DNA of 64,000 nucleotides from Siccirubricoccus phaeus (GCF_008360935.1 NZ_SRXO01000014.1:93653-157652), one strand, 5' to 3'. Positions 1 through 8,637 are shown, counted from the stretch's first letter. Notes: generated from the sequence alone by a model not told the origin. Program-made: numbers and translations.

Positions 1-864
1 ACGCAGCGCGGCGTCCACCTCCGGCTCCGCCAGCGCCGCGTTGAATTCCCGGTTCAGCCGGGCGATCACCGGCGCCGGCGTGCCGCGCGGGGCGAACAGG
101 CCGAACCAGCCGCTGCCCGGCCAGTCGCGGCCGATGCCGAGCTCGGCCAGGGTCGGCAGCTCGGCGAAAGCCGCCCAGCGGTCGGCGCCGATGGTGGCGA
201 GGCCGCGCAGCCTGCCCTCCGCCACATGCGGCGCGGCAATCGGGTCGATGGTCAGGTGGCAATCGCCGGCGACGACGCTGGTCGCCGCGGCGGCGCTGCC
301 GGGGAAGGGCACGTGCACCGCCTCGATCCCCACCGCCTCCGCCAGCAGCGCGCCGCGCAGATGGCCGGCGGAGCCGATGCCGGCGGAGGCATAGTTCAGG
401 AAGCCCGGCCGGCGCCTCGCCAGCGCCACCAGCTCGGCGAGGCTCGCCACCCCGAGCTTCGGATTCACCGCGACGATGCTGTAGGCCTCGCCCGCCAGCG
501 CCACCGGCAGCAGGTCCCGCAGCGGGTCATACCCGACCGCCGAGAGATGCGGCGCGATGGTCAGGTTGCCGGCGGAGGCGTTCAGCAGGGTGTGGCCATC
601 CGGCTTCGCCTCCGCCACCAGCCGCGCCCCGACCGCGCCGCCGGCGCCCGCCTTGTTCTCCACGACGACGGGCACGCCGAGCCGCGGCGAGAGCGCGCGG
701 GACATGGTGCGGGAGACGTTGTCGTTGGTGGCACCCGGCGGGAAGGGGCAGAGATAGCGGATCGGGCGCTCGGGGAATTCGCCATGCGCATGCCCCTGGG
801 CATGCGCCCCGGCGAGGACAGGCGTAGCCAGCGCGGCGCCGAGCAGCAGGCGGCGACGGATCAT
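1..864 (-). CDS. Bug/TctC-family extracytoplasmic solute-binding protein, 3' end cut by window edge
   Basis: The protein has an N-terminal Arg-rich signal peptide (MIRRRLLLGAAL, then an Ala-rich stretch ending near AHAQG). The mature start, FPERPIRYLCPFPPG, is the classic Bug motif. About 288 codons are visible and the frame runs off the left edge, so perhaps 30-35 residues are missing. Bug proteins are periplasmic receptors that capture carboxylates or similar small acids, often for a TctAB-type permease. No permease gene is visible here, which is the usual orphan situation in this family. The gene is last in a minus-strand operon and its ATG overlaps the stop of a 35-residue ORF (ATGA). The ligand cannot be told from sequence; the neighbouring acyl-CoA dehydrogenase suggests an organic acid. 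Confidence 0.9.
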   Translation of the reverse strand, partial: MIRRRLLLGAALATPVLAGAHAQGHAHGEFPERPIRYLCPFPPGATNDNVSRTMSRALSPRLGVPVVVENKAGAGGAVGARLVAEAKPDGHTLLNASAGNLTIAPHLSAVGYDPLRDLLPVALAGEAYSIVAVNPKLGVASLAELVALARRRPGFLNYASAGIGSAGHLRGALLAEAVGIEAVHVPFPGSAAAATSVVAGDCHLTIDPIAAPHVAEGRLRGLATIGADRWAAFAELPTLAELGIGRDWPGSGWFGLFAPRGTPAPVIARLNREFNAALAEPEVDAALR

Positions 865-968
865 TTCAGCAACTCCAGCAGCAGGACAGGGCGGGCGAGC
901 CCGCTGGCGATGAGGGCGGTGCCAAGGCCGCCGAGCAGCAGGGCGAAGCGGAAGGCGAGACCGGTCAT
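861..968 (-). CDS. 35-residue hydrophobic peptide, translationally coupled on both sides
   Basis: A short ORF starting MTGLAFRFALLLGG and ending LLLELLK. It is one predicted membrane span with few charges. Its ATG overlaps the stop of the acyl-CoA dehydrogenase gene and its stop overlaps the ATG of the Bug receptor gene, both as ATGA junctions. That double overlap is what argues it is translated. It is not recognised as any family. It could be a single-span accessory peptide for uptake or simply a reading frame that keeps ribosomes coupled. It is below usual annotation size limits, so it may be absent from databases. Confidence 0.45.
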   Translation of the reverse strand: MTGLAFRFALLLGGLGTALIASGLARPVLLLELLK

Positions 969-2113
969 GGCACGGCCTCCGCCAGGGCGGCGCGGCCGGC
1001 GGCGAGGTGCGCGGCATCCGCGGTCGGCGCATGCACCCGGCCGCATTGCACGTCGCGCCAATGCCGCTCCAGCGGGAAGGCGCGGTCATGCGCGTGGTTG
1101 CCGGCGAGGAGCGTCGCCGCCTCCACCGCGCGCACCGCGTTCTCCACCAGCACCGCCTTCAGCACGCCGGCCTCTGCCGCGGGCGGCGGTGCGCCGGCAT
1201 CGGTCGCCAGCGCCACCGCCTCCGCGATGCGGGCATTGGCGGCGAGCAGCGCCTCGATGCCGCCGACAGCCTCCTGCACCCGCGGCAAGGTCGCCAGCGG
1301 GGCGCCGAGGCTGCCCGGTACCCTTGTGCGGAGGAAGGAGACGATCCAGTCCCGCGCCGCACGCGCCACGCCGGTATAGACCGCCGGGACCAGCACCGCG
1401 TTCCACACCGCCTGCAGCGGGTCCAGCACCGGGCCGCCGGGCGGGGCCAGGCCGATGGCGTGGTCCTCCGGGATCTCCACCTCTTCCAGCACCAGATCGT
1501 GGCTGCCGGAGCCGCGCAGGCCGAGATGGTTCCAGGTCTCCACCACCCGCAGCCCGGGCGCGCCGGCCGGCACCAGGAAGATGCCGACCCGCGGTTCCGG
1601 CTCCGCGGTGCGGCCGAACACCTCCAGCCAGCGCAGCGCGCCGATGCCGGTGGCGTAGCGCTTGCGGCCGGAGATCACCCAGCCGGTGGCGGAGCGCCGC
1701 GCCGTGGTGGCCGGCAGCCCGCCGCGGGTCGGGGAGCCGAGCTCGGGCTCCACCCGCAGGGCGTTGATCAGCGCCCCCTCCTCCACCGCCTCGCGCCCGA
1801 CCAGGCGCTGCAGATGCTCCGGCCAGGCCGGGCTGCGGGCCAGGGCGGCCTGCTTCAGGTACTGCATGGCCAGGATCAGCGCCGTCGCCGGGCAGGCGGC
1901 GCCGACCCGGGCGATGACCTGGCCGGCCAAGCGCAGCCCCGCCCCGCCGCCGCCGAGCGCCGCCGGCACGGTCAGCGCCGCCAGCCCGGCCTGATGCAGC
2001 AGGGCCAGCGAATTGCGCGGCACCGTTCCCTCCCGGTCATGCCGGGGGGCGGCGGCGGCGATGGCGGGCAGCACGCCGGGCAGGCCGGCGAGCGGGTCGC
2101 GATCGGCGGTCAT
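965..2113 (-). CDS. acyl-CoA dehydrogenase-family flavoprotein (DszC/SfnB-like branch)
   Basis: 382 residues. The N-terminal helical domain (FARNSLALLHQAGL-like region, here VPRNSLALLHQAGLAAL near residues 40-55) is followed by the middle beta domain with GWVISGRKRYATG and a WNHLGLRGSGSHDL segment. The latter matches the 'GMRATGSGDV' region that contacts flavin or substrate. A C-terminal helical bundle follows. The ALIL AMQY stretch near residue 90 is also typical. Members use FAD or FMN to oxidise acyl-CoA thioesters, or in the DszC/SfnB branch to hydroxylate sulfur or nitrogen compounds. Which applies here is not decidable. The ATG is preceded and overlapped by a tiny ORF; the downstream 35-residue ORF overlaps the stop. 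Cytoplasmic, probably catabolic. Confidence 0.85.
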   Translation of the reverse strand: MTADRDPLAGLPGVLPAIAAAAPRHDREGTVPRNSLALLHQAGLAALTVPAALGGGGAGLRLAGQVIARVGAACPATALILAMQYLKQAALARSPAWPEHLQRLVGREAVEEGALINALRVEPELGSPTRGGLPATTARRSATGWVISGRKRYATGIGALRWLEVFGRTAEPEPRVGIFLVPAGAPGLRVVETWNHLGLRGSGSHDLVLEEVEIPEDHAIGLAPPGGPVLDPLQAVWNAVLVPAVYTGVARAARDWIVSFLRTRVPGSLGAPLATLPRVQEAVGGIEALLAANARIAEAVALATDAGAPPPAAEAGVLKAVLVENAVRAVEAATLLAGNHAHDRAFPLERHWRDVQCGRVHAPTADAAHLAAGRAALAEAVP

Positions 2114-2205
2114 GCGCCCTCCGCCGCCGCAGCGCGGCCGGCGAGCGGCAGCCCGGACGCCGCGCCCGGCAGGGCGCGGCGAGGCACGGCAAGGCGCAGC
2201 TTCAT
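2110..2205 (-). CDS. possible 31-residue leader-like ORF
   Basis: ATG lies five bases after the stop of the 78-residue gene and its TGA overlaps the ATG of the acyl-CoA dehydrogenase gene. The predicted peptide begins MKLRLAVPRRAL and is basic and Ala-rich. Nothing else supports it; it could be a chance frame in GC-rich DNA. It is listed because the junctions on both sides follow the same coupling pattern as the rest of this operon. Confidence 0.25.
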   Translation of the reverse strand: MKLRLAVPRRALPGAASGLPLAGRAAAAEGA

Positions 2206-2210
2206 CGCCG

Positions 2211-2447
2211 TCACAGCACGGGCCGGATGCGCGCCGGGCTCGGCGGCAGCGGGGCCACGGGCGCGGCCTGGCGGGCACGGCGCAGCACGGCGCGGGCGAT
2301 GCGCGCCGCCTCCTCCGCCGTGTCGAAGCCGGCGCCGTCGAGGTCGGAGAGCGCCGGCTCCAGGGCGACGAAATGCCAGCGCTGGCTGGACTGCACGGCG
2401 ACGCCGACGAAGCGGCCGTCGATATCGATGGGTTGCGAGCGGATCAT
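2211..2447 (-). CDS. 78-residue hypothetical protein
   Basis: Predicted cytoplasmic protein beginning MIRSQPIDIDGRF. It has a small beta-rich core (RFVGVAVQSSQRWHFVALEP) followed by an amphipathic helix (TAEEAARIARAVLRRAR) and a Pro-rich tail. An AAGGA-like ribosome site sits about nine bases upstream of the ATG. It appears to be the first gene of the unit that continues through the acyl-CoA dehydrogenase and Bug genes, since a terminator separates it from the TauD-like gene upstream. Family not recognised. Confidence 0.6.
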   Translation of the reverse strand: MIRSQPIDIDGRFVGVAVQSSQRWHFVALEPALSDLDGAGFDTAEEAARIARAVLRRARQAAPVAPLPPSPARIRPVL

Positions 2448-2550
2448 CTGCTGATCCTTTCCGGAGACGAATGACGACTAGGCGTGGCGTAAGGGGGCGG
2501 CGCGGGGCCGCGGCCTCAGCGCCGACAGCGCCCGGGCGCGGTGGCCGCGA

Positions 2551-2579
2551 AAAAGCGGCCGGGGCCGAGGACCCCGGCC
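2551..2579 (-). terminator. intrinsic terminator of the TauD-like gene
   Basis: Read on the minus strand, an 8-bp perfect stem (GGCCGGGG / CCCCGGCC, 7-base loop) is followed two bases later by a run of five T. It lies about 110 bases downstream of the TauD-like stop and is the clearest Rho-independent terminator in the window. Confidence 0.75.
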
Positions 2580-2690
2580 GAGTTCGGGAGGATGCGCCAG
2601 TCACGGGCGCCTGCAGTCGGGCCGTCCAGGGACGGCCCATCCGCCCAGGCCGGGCGGATCCGGGGGCGCGGCGAAGCCATGGGAAGGGCC

Positions 2691-3467
2691 TCAGCCGGCG
2701 ATGAGGAAAGGGGTGGCGGCGGCGGCGGCACCGAGCGGCGCCTCCGGCCCCGCCGCGGCGTGCAGCAGCGGCGGCTGCGCCCCGCCCTGGCCCGGCAGCA
2801 GCCGGTGCAGCAAGGCGTGGCCGTCCCACAGCAGCAGATCGCCCTGGCGCAGCGCCAGCCGCCAGGTGAAGGCGGGGGCGGTGGCGGCGGCACGCAGCCG
2901 CGGCAGCAGGGCGGCGGCCTCGGCCTGCGGCAGGCCGGTCAGCGCGGTCGCCTCCGGCGGCAGGAAGAGGCTGCGGCCCGGCCCGGCCCGCCCCGCCCGT
3001 ACCAGGGGCAGCGGCCCGGCAGGGGTCACCGCCTCGAGATACTCGATACGATGGGCCAGCCAGGGGTGCAGCCCGGCGAGGACGGCGTGCTGGCCGGCGA
3101 ATTCGGCGGCCAGGCCCGGCGCCGGCGCTGCCGCGACGAAGAGGGCCTGCAGCCGGGAAGGGCGCTGCGGCGCGGCGCGGTCGAAGGCCCAGCCGGCCAG
3201 CGCCTCCGGCGCGACCTCCGCCGGGGCCGGGGCGGCGGCGGTGCCGGCCAGGCGGGCGGCGAGGGTGGCAAGCTGGGCCGGGCGCAGCGACTGGTCGCGC
3301 AGCAGGAGGAGGCGATGCGCGGCGAGGGCGGCCTCCAGCCGGGTCTGCAGCGCCGGCGGCAGCGGCGCGCCGAGGTCGAGGATCTCGGCCCCGAATTCCG
3401 GGTGGAGCGGCTGGAAGGGCAGCGCGGCGGCGCGGCGGGGCGCGGCCTCGGCAAGAAGGGCGGACAT
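2691..3467 (-). CDS. TauD/TfdA-like protein with an altered iron-binding motif
   Basis: 258 residues. It opens with LHPEFGAEILDL, the start of the TauD/TfdA 2-oxoglutarate dioxygenase fold, and LLLLRDQSL matches the 'lv.frgQ.L' strand. The C-terminal GDLLLWDGHALLHR matches the region carrying the distal iron-binding His. Where active members have WHxD, this protein reads GWAFD. The Asp is kept but the first His is Ala, so the facial triad seems broken. It may be a binding or regulatory relative, or an enzyme with a rearranged site. It stands alone, is followed by a terminator and shares a 700-bp upstream region with tatA. Confidence 0.65.
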   Translation of the reverse strand: MSALLAEAAPRRAAALPFQPLHPEFGAEILDLGAPLPPALQTRLEAALAAHRLLLLRDQSLRPAQLATLAARLAGTAAAPAPAEVAPEALAGWAFDRAAPQRPSRLQALFVAAAPAPGLAAEFAGQHAVLAGLHPWLAHRIEYLEAVTPAGPLPLVRAGRAGPGRSLFLPPEATALTGLPQAEAAALLPRLRAAATAPAFTWRLALRQGDLLLWDGHALLHRLLPGQGGAQPPLLHAAAGPEAPLGAAAAATPFLIAG

Positions 3468-4167
3468 GGGATTCCCCTGCGGGCCTCGGCAGGCGAGGAC
3501 CGTGGCAAGCGGTGACGGGCGGCGCGGGTCGGTCGGGCGGTCAGCCCGGACAGCGACGACAGGGCGAGAGCGGCGCGGGCCCGTGGACCGAGGGGCTGCG
3601 CTTTAGCTCTTGGTGACGCGGCGCAAGCTGCATTGTTCAAACTCCGCGGTTCCGCCGCGGGATGCGGCGGCGACGTGATGATTTAACGATGTGATTTCGG
3701 GTGAGTCAATATGATTCTATCGGTGTTGATCGTGAATTTAGGACCCTTCCCGGGGCGCTGGAAGGAGGATGGCGTGGAATATTTTTCTGCGCATAATCAG
3801 CCAGTTGGGTAAAGGATGTGCGCCCAGGGGGCGGGCCGGCCAGCCTTCCCGGCCAGATCCACGTCGTATTCCCGCGTGAAACAAGGCAGGATTCACCACT
3901 GCGGCGGGTTATTTCACGTGCCGGAAGCGGGGACCGGCGGGCGGGAAGCCGGGGCGCCGGCGCGGGGGAGGCGCAGCGGCCGTGGCACCGCCGCCGAATC
4001 CCTTGCCTTTCCACCCCGCCCCCCGTTGCAGCGGGCCGCTCGGCGGCCCATCTCCGGGTTTGCGCCGGCCGGGCCGGGGCACTACTGTCCGGCCGGTCCC
4101 CGCCGCCCAGTGGCGCGCCAGGGGCGGCCGCAACAATCACCTCAAGATCACCTCATCGGGGCGTCAC
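3468..4167. other. divergent intergenic region between TauD-like gene and tatA
   Basis: About 700 bases with no convincing gene. Bases 3640-3830 are markedly AT-richer than the window average, with stretches such as TGATGATTTAACGATG, and probably hold the promoters for both directions. A small hairpin (CCGCGG TTC CGCCGCGG) lies near 3643-3660. The 3830-4160 part is GC-rich; open frames there show no family features. Confidence 0.5.
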
Positions 4168-4428
4168 ATGGGTTCCTTCAGCATCTGGCACTGGCTCATC
4201 GTGCTGCTGGTCGTCCTGCTGCTCTTCGGCAGCGGCAAGATCAGCACCCTGATGGGCGACCTCGCCACGGGCATCAAATCCTTCAAGAAGAACATGAAGG
4301 AGGAAGACGCCTCGCTGGCCGAGTCGGCGCCGCCCGCGGCCCAGCCGCCGGCCGGCAGCATCCAGGGCCCCGCCGCCGGCCAGCAGGGCCAGCAGGCGCA
4401 CGCCTCCTCCAGCCGGCCCGCCGCCTGA
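4168..4428 (+). CDS. tatA: Sec-independent translocase subunit TatA
   Basis: 86 residues. It has a short N-terminal membrane span ([20 protein letters not shown]), then the FGxGK hinge, an amphipathic helix ([15 protein letters not shown]) and a disordered Gln/Ala-rich tail. This is the standard TatA plan and length. TatA forms the membrane-disrupting pore component that moves folded proteins, many carrying cofactors, across the cytoplasmic membrane. tatB and tatC are not adjacent here, so the complex is encoded at more than one locus. The following mtnB starts 92 bases downstream and is probably functionally unrelated. Confidence 0.93.
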   Translation: MGSFSIWHWLIVLLVVLLLFGSGKISTLMGDLATGIKSFKKNMKEEDASLAESAPPAAQPPAGSIQGPAAGQQGQQAHASSSRPAA

Positions 4429-4520
4429 TGCTGCCCGCCCGAGGCGCCGTGGTCCCGGGCCTCGCCGCCCGCGGCCCGGGGCATCGGGCCCTGCGGCTCC
4501 CGCCAGGGCGCTGAGCCCCC

Positions 4521-5258
4521 ATGGTCGGGACGATGGCGGCCGGGACGCGACCGGCCGCGGCGCGACCCAGCGACATGCCGGTGGACGAGGCCCCTTCCTG
4601 GGCCCGCCCGGATGCGGCGGAGAGCCTGGACGCCGCCGCCAGCGCCATCATCGCCGCCGGGCGGCGCATGGACCGCTTCGGCTGGGCGCCGGCCACCGCG
4701 GGCAATATCTCCATCCGCCTCTCCGCGACGCAGATCGCCATCACCCGCTCCGGCGGGCATAAGGGCTTCCTGGGCCCTGAAGGCGTCATCCTGGTGGACC
4801 CCGAGGGGACGCCGCTGGTGCCGGGGGACCGCGCCTCGGCCGAGACCGGGCTGCATTGCGGCATCTACCGCCGCTTCCCGGCGGCGGGGGCGGTGCTGCA
4901 CGGCCATTCCCCGGCGGCCACCGTACTCTCCCGGCTGGGCGGGGACTCCATCCGCCTGGCGGGCTATGAGCTGCTGAAGGCCTTCCCCGGCCTCTCGACG
5001 CATGACGCCGCGATCGCCCTGCCGGTGGTGGAGAACGACCAGGACATTCCCCGCCTGCAAAGTGTGGTCGAGGCCCGCTGGCAGGCGGCGGCGCAGCAGT
5101 CGCCCCGAGGCGTGCCGGGCGGGGTGGTGCCGGGCTATGTCATCCGCGGCCATGGCGTCTATGTCTGGGCCGCCGATATGCCGACGGCCCTGACAAGGCT
5201 GGAGGCGCTGGAATTCATGCTGGCCTGTGACCTGGAAGAACGGAGGATCGGGCGATGA
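4521..5258 (+). CDS. mtnB: methylthioribulose-1-phosphate dehydratase
   Basis: 245 residues, class II aldolase fold. Visible landmarks are GNISIR, TRSGGHKGFL, the zinc-binding HGHSPAATVLS segment and a second IRGHGVYVWA His motif near the C terminus. MtnB dehydrates 5-methylthioribulose-1-phosphate in the methionine salvage pathway. The stop overlaps the ATG of mtnD (ATGA), so the two are translationally coupled. The N-terminal 25 residues are Ala/Pro-rich and not conserved; ATG 4575 (MPVDEAPSW) is an alternative start. mtnA and the MTA phosphorylase or kinase are not in this window. Confidence 0.93.
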   Translation: MVGTMAAGTRPAAARPSDMPVDEAPSWARPDAAESLDAAASAIIAAGRRMDRFGWAPATAGNISIRLSATQIAITRSGGHKGFLGPEGVILVDPEGTPLVPGDRASAETGLHCGIYRRFPAAGAVLHGHSPAATVLSRLGGDSIRLAGYELLKAFPGLSTHDAAIALPVVENDQDIPRLQSVVEARWQAAAQQSPRGVPGGVVPGYVIRGHGVYVWAADMPTALTRLEALEFMLACDLEERRIGR

Positions 5259-5791
5259 GCCGTCTGACCGTGTGGGACGCCGCGAGCGGCGCCCGGATCA
5301 TGCAGAGCGAGGATGCCGCCGAGATCGCCAGGGCGCTCGGCGCCATCGGCGTGCGCTTCGAGCGCTGGGAAGGCGTGGCGGTGCCGGAGGATGCCGACAA
5401 CGACGCCATCCTCGCCGCCTACCGCCCCTGGCTGGACAGGCTGATGGGCGAGACCGGCGCCGGCTCCGCCGATGTGGTGAGCCTGACGCTGGACCATCCC
5501 CAGGCCGCGGCGATGCGCGAGAAATTCCTCAACGAGCACATCCACACCGAGGATGAGGTGCGCTTCTTCGTCCGCGGCAGCGGCGATTTCGTGCTGCATG
5601 TGGACGGCAAGGTGTGGGATGCGCATTGCGAGCAGGGCGACCTGCTGAGCGTGCCGGCCGGCACCCGCCACTGGTTCGACGCCGGCGAGAAGCCGTATTT
5701 CACCGCGCTGCGGGTCTTCACCGACCCGGCCGGCTGGGTGGCGCAGTTCACCGGCACGGATATGGCGCAGCGCTTCCCTGTCGCGGCCTGA
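5255..5791 (+). CDS. mtnD: acireductone dioxygenase
   Basis: 178 residues, cupin fold. The metal ligands are visible as HIHTEDEVRFF (two His, one Glu) and a later RHWFD His. The enzyme oxidises the acireductone of methionine salvage. With iron it gives the methionine precursor ketoacid and formate; with nickel it follows an off-pathway reaction releasing carbon monoxide. Coupled to mtnB by a 4-base overlap and followed 69 bases on by mtnC, giving a compact mtnB-mtnD-mtnC unit for three late salvage steps. Confidence 0.94.
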   Translation: MSRLTVWDAASGARIMQSEDAAEIARALGAIGVRFERWEGVAVPEDADNDAILAAYRPWLDRLMGETGAGSADVVSLTLDHPQAAAMREKFLNEHIHTEDEVRFFVRGSGDFVLHVDGKVWDAHCEQGDLLSVPAGTRHWFDAGEKPYFTALRVFTDPAGWVAQFTGTDMAQRFPVAA

Positions 5792-5860
5792 GGGCGGCCG
5801 GGGAATGACGCCGCGCCGGGCCCGGTCGCGGAACACCGCAGCGCCGGCGAGGAGCAGGGC

Positions 5861-6571
5861 GTGAGCGAGGCTCGCGCCATCCAGGTCGTGCTGATGGATA
5901 TCGAAGGCACGACGACCAGCATCGCCTTCGTCAAGGACCGGCTGTTTCCCTTCGCGGAGGCGGCGCTGGAGGAATTCCTCGCAGCGCATGGGGACCGGCC
6001 GGAGGTGCTGGCCATCATCGCGGAGGTGCGGGAGCTGGCGCCCGGGCGGCAGCCGGTGGAAGCGCTGCGCGCCTGGATCGCCGAGGACGCCAAGGTGACG
6101 CCGCTGAAGGCGCTGCAGGGGCTCATCTGGCACCAGGGCTATGCCGATGGCCGGCTGCAAGGGCATCTCTGGCCGGATGTCGCCGCCTGCCTGCGGGCCT
6201 GGGCGGCGGGCGGGGTGCGGCTGGCGATCTATTCCTCCGGCTCCGTTCCGGCGCAGCGGGATCTGTTCGGGCATTCCGAGGCGGGGGATCTGACGCCGCT
6301 GCTCGCCGGCTTCTTCGACACGCGCATCGGGGCGAAGCGGGAGGCGGAAAGCTACGCCGCCATCGCCGCCGAGCTGCGCGCGGCGCCGGGGCAGATGCTG
6401 TTCCTCTCCGACGTGGCGGAGGAGCTGGATGCGGCGCGCGCCGCCGGGCTGCTGACCTGCCAATTGGTGCGGGCAGCGGATGGCACGCAGGCGTCCGGGC
6501 GGCATCCGGAGGCCGAGGATTTTCCGGCGGTGGCAAGGCGGTTCGGGTTGCCGGGCGCGCCGCCCCCGTAA
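5861..6571 (+). CDS. mtnC: 2,3-diketo-5-methylthio-1-phosphopentane enolase-phosphatase (E1)
   Basis: 236 residues, HAD superfamily. MDIEGTTTSIAFVKD is the diagnostic N-terminal motif; the nucleophile is the Asp. IYSSGSVPAQ (motif II) and GAKREAESY / LFLSDVAEELDAA (motifs III and IV) follow in order. The enzyme performs both enolisation and dephosphorylation to make the acireductone used by MtnD. The start is GTG at 5861 with an AGGAGC-like site just upstream. The C terminus ends in a Pro tail. Confidence 0.93.
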   Translation: MSEARAIQVVLMDIEGTTTSIAFVKDRLFPFAEAALEEFLAAHGDRPEVLAIIAEVRELAPGRQPVEALRAWIAEDAKVTPLKALQGLIWHQGYADGRLQGHLWPDVAACLRAWAAGGVRLAIYSSGSVPAQRDLFGHSEAGDLTPLLAGFFDTRIGAKREAESYAAIAAELRAAPGQMLFLSDVAEELDAARAAGLLTCQLVRAADGTQASGRHPEAEDFPAVARRFGLPGAPPP

Positions 6572-6793
6572 GCCCCTGGCAGGCTGGAGGCCCCGCTGTG
6601 CGAGGGGCAGCTCGCACCGCCGCGGCGCCACTGGTGACAGGACGCGACAGGGAAGCTACAGCGGCCCCGGCAGGTCGGCAGCCGGGCCGGCTGTAGCCTA
6701 TTGTTCACAGTACGAATTCGTCGCCGGGGCGGCTCGCGCCCCGGCGCGATCTGTTCTAGAAGCCGCCTGCCCCGTACCGGCCGGGAGATGCGC

Positions 6794-7780
6794 ATGCTGA
6801 CCACCTACACCCTCGAAGCCGGGCACCTGATGGTGCGCGACGGCGCCCAGGACGAAGCCGCGCTGCGCCAGGCCATCTGGATCGACCTGCTGACCCCGAC
6901 CCAGGAGGAAGAGCGGCTGGTGCAGTCGGCGCTCCGCCTGGAAATCCCGACGCGGGAGGAGATGCAGGAGATCGAGAGCTCCTCCCGCCTCTACAAGGAA
7001 GACGACGCGCTCTTCCTCACCGCCCCCTTTCTCTACGGGGTGGAGGGCGGGGAGCTGGGCTCCACCGCCATCACCTTCGTGCTGGGCAACAGCCATCTGG
7101 TCACCGTGCGCTACGCCACGCCCAAGGCCTTCGCGGTGTTCAGCGCGCGCTGCCAGCGCACCCCGGCGACGCTGCTCGGCACGCCGGACGGGGTGATGTT
7201 CCACCTGTTCGAGCAGGTGGTGGACCGGCTGGCGGACATATTGGAGCGCGTCGGCGCGGATATGGACCGCGCCAGCCAGGCCGCCTTCCGCGCCGCCCGC
7301 GCCCAGGTGAAGGCCACCACCAAGGATGCCGACCTGAAGGGCGCGCTCATCACCCTGGGCCAGGTGGGGGAGGTGACGACGCGGGCGAATGAGACCCTGC
7401 TCGGCCTCTCCCGCATCCTTACTTTCGTCGGCGCGGAGAAGGCGACGGCGGTCAGGAAGGAGAACCAGGCGCTGATCAAATCCCTGGTGCGGGATGTGCG
7501 CTCCCTGGTGGAGCACGCGAATTTCCTCAACAGCAAGGCCAACTTCCTGCTGGATGCGGTGCTCGGCATCATCAATGTCGAGCAGAACGCCATCATCAAG
7601 ACCTTCACCGTGGCCAGCGTGGCGCTGATGCCGCCGACGCTGATCGCCAGCATCTACGGCATGAATTTCGAGTCGATGCCGGAGCTGAAATGGGCCGAGG
7701 GCTATCCGATGGCGCTGATCATGATGGTGATCTCGGCGGTGCTGCCGGTGCTCTATTTCAAGCGGAAGGGATGGCTCTAG
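6794..7780 (+). CDS. corA: CorA-family magnesium/divalent cation channel
   Basis: About 328 residues. A long cytoplasmic alpha/beta and helical stalk is followed by two C-terminal spans (VASVALMPPTLIASIYGMNF and MALIMMVISAVLPVLYF). The signature YGMN lies at the end of the first span, and a basic tail (KRKGWL) closes the protein. CorA forms pentameric Mg2+ channels. Two in-frame ATGs lie six bases apart. The second (6794) is chosen because GGGAG sits six bases before it. A GTG-like upstream extension has no family support. Monocistronic by spacing. Confidence 0.92.
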   Translation: MLTTYTLEAGHLMVRDGAQDEAALRQAIWIDLLTPTQEEERLVQSALRLEIPTREEMQEIESSSRLYKEDDALFLTAPFLYGVEGGELGSTAITFVLGNSHLVTVRYATPKAFAVFSARCQRTPATLLGTPDGVMFHLFEQVVDRLADILERVGADMDRASQAAFRAARAQVKATTKDADLKGALITLGQVGEVTTRANETLLGLSRILTFVGAEKATAVRKENQALIKSLVRDVRSLVEHANFLNSKANFLLDAVLGIINVEQNAIIKTFTVASVALMPPTLIASIYGMNFESMPELKWAEGYPMALIMMVISAVLPVLYFKRKGWL

Positions 7781-7893
7781 GGCATGGTCCGTCCGCTTGC
7801 GCGCATGGCGCATGTTCCTGGCCGTTGTCCGGCGGCGTGACTGACGCCTTCGGTAAGTCCACCGAAGGCGATCGCGCTCCAGCCCGGGTGGGA

Positions 7894-8637
7894 ATGCGGC
7901 GCCGGCGCGCGGCCGGTGGGGCGTCGGGCCGGGGCGCCGGAGGCCGGGCGGCGGTCCGGTTGCGGTGGCTCTGCGCCCTGGTGCTGGCGCTGGCCCTGCT
8001 GGGGCCGGGCCCGGCGCTGGCGCAGCTCTGCCCCCGCGCCGCGCCGCGGCTGACCCTGGCGGTGGTGGATCCGGAGCCGGTGCTGGGGCATGAGCTGGAC
8101 ATCGCCGCGCTGCATGCGGAAAGCGGGCAGAAGCAGCGGGAGACGCTGCATCACCTGGGCCTCACCACTTCCCGCGTCGAATGGCAGAGCGAGATCGAGA
8201 CGCGCTACCGGGAGGCGGCGGGGGTGGTCTGCGCGGTGCCGGCGCAGGTCGCGCTGAGCCTGGTGCAGACCGAGCATCTGGTGCGCATCGCGCGGGAGCT
8301 GCCGGAGGGCGGCTGCCTGTACCGCGAGGTGCTGGCGCATGAGCGGCGGCATGTGGCGGTGAACCGCCGCACCCTGCAGGTGGCGGCGGATCGGGCAAGG
8401 CGGGCGGCCACCCGCTGGGCGGCGCGGGCGAGCGGCCAGGGGCCGACGCTGGACGACGCCATGGCGGCGCTGCAGCAGGGGCTGCGGCGGGCGCTGGAAC
8501 CCTCCCTGGCGGCGATGCGGCGGGCGCGGGAGGCCGGGCATCGCGGCATCGACACGGAGGCGGAGTACCGCCGGCTGGCGCGGGTGTGCCCGGAGGACCA
8601 GCAGCGGCTGCGGGAGATGCTGCGGGTGGCCGGGTAA
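7894..8637 (+). CDS. secreted HExxH-like putative metalloprotease (DUF922-like)
   Basis: 247 residues with a long basic N terminus and a Leu-rich signal core (LCALVLALALLGPGPALAQ), probably cleaved after ALA. The key motif is VLAHERRHVAVN around residue 150, an HExxH-type zinc motif as in DUF922-like proteins. Two Cys pairs (CPRAA, VVCAV, GGCLYRE, RVCPED) could form disulfides, consistent with a periplasmic location. TEHLVRIARELPEGGCLYREVL precedes the motif. The C-terminal half is a helical region rich in Arg and Ala. The substrate is unknown; protease activity is inferred only from the motif. Confidence 0.65.
   Translation: MRRRRAAGGASGRGAGGRAAVRLRWLCALVLALALLGPGPALAQLCPRAAPRLTLAVVDPEPVLGHELDIAALHAESGQKQRETLHHLGLTTSRVEWQSEIETRYREAAGVVCAVPAQVALSLVQTEHLVRIARELPEGGCLYREVLAHERRHVAVNRRTLQVAADRARRAATRWAARASGQGPTLDDAMAALQQGLRRALEPSLAAMRRAREAGHRGIDTEAEYRRLARVCPEDQQRLREMLRVAG

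Noticed and set aside
3706..4140. Minus-strand 144-codon frame in the tatA upstream region
   Set aside because: Spans the AT-rich promoter island, has no ribosome site or family pattern and low-complexity Pro/Arg content.
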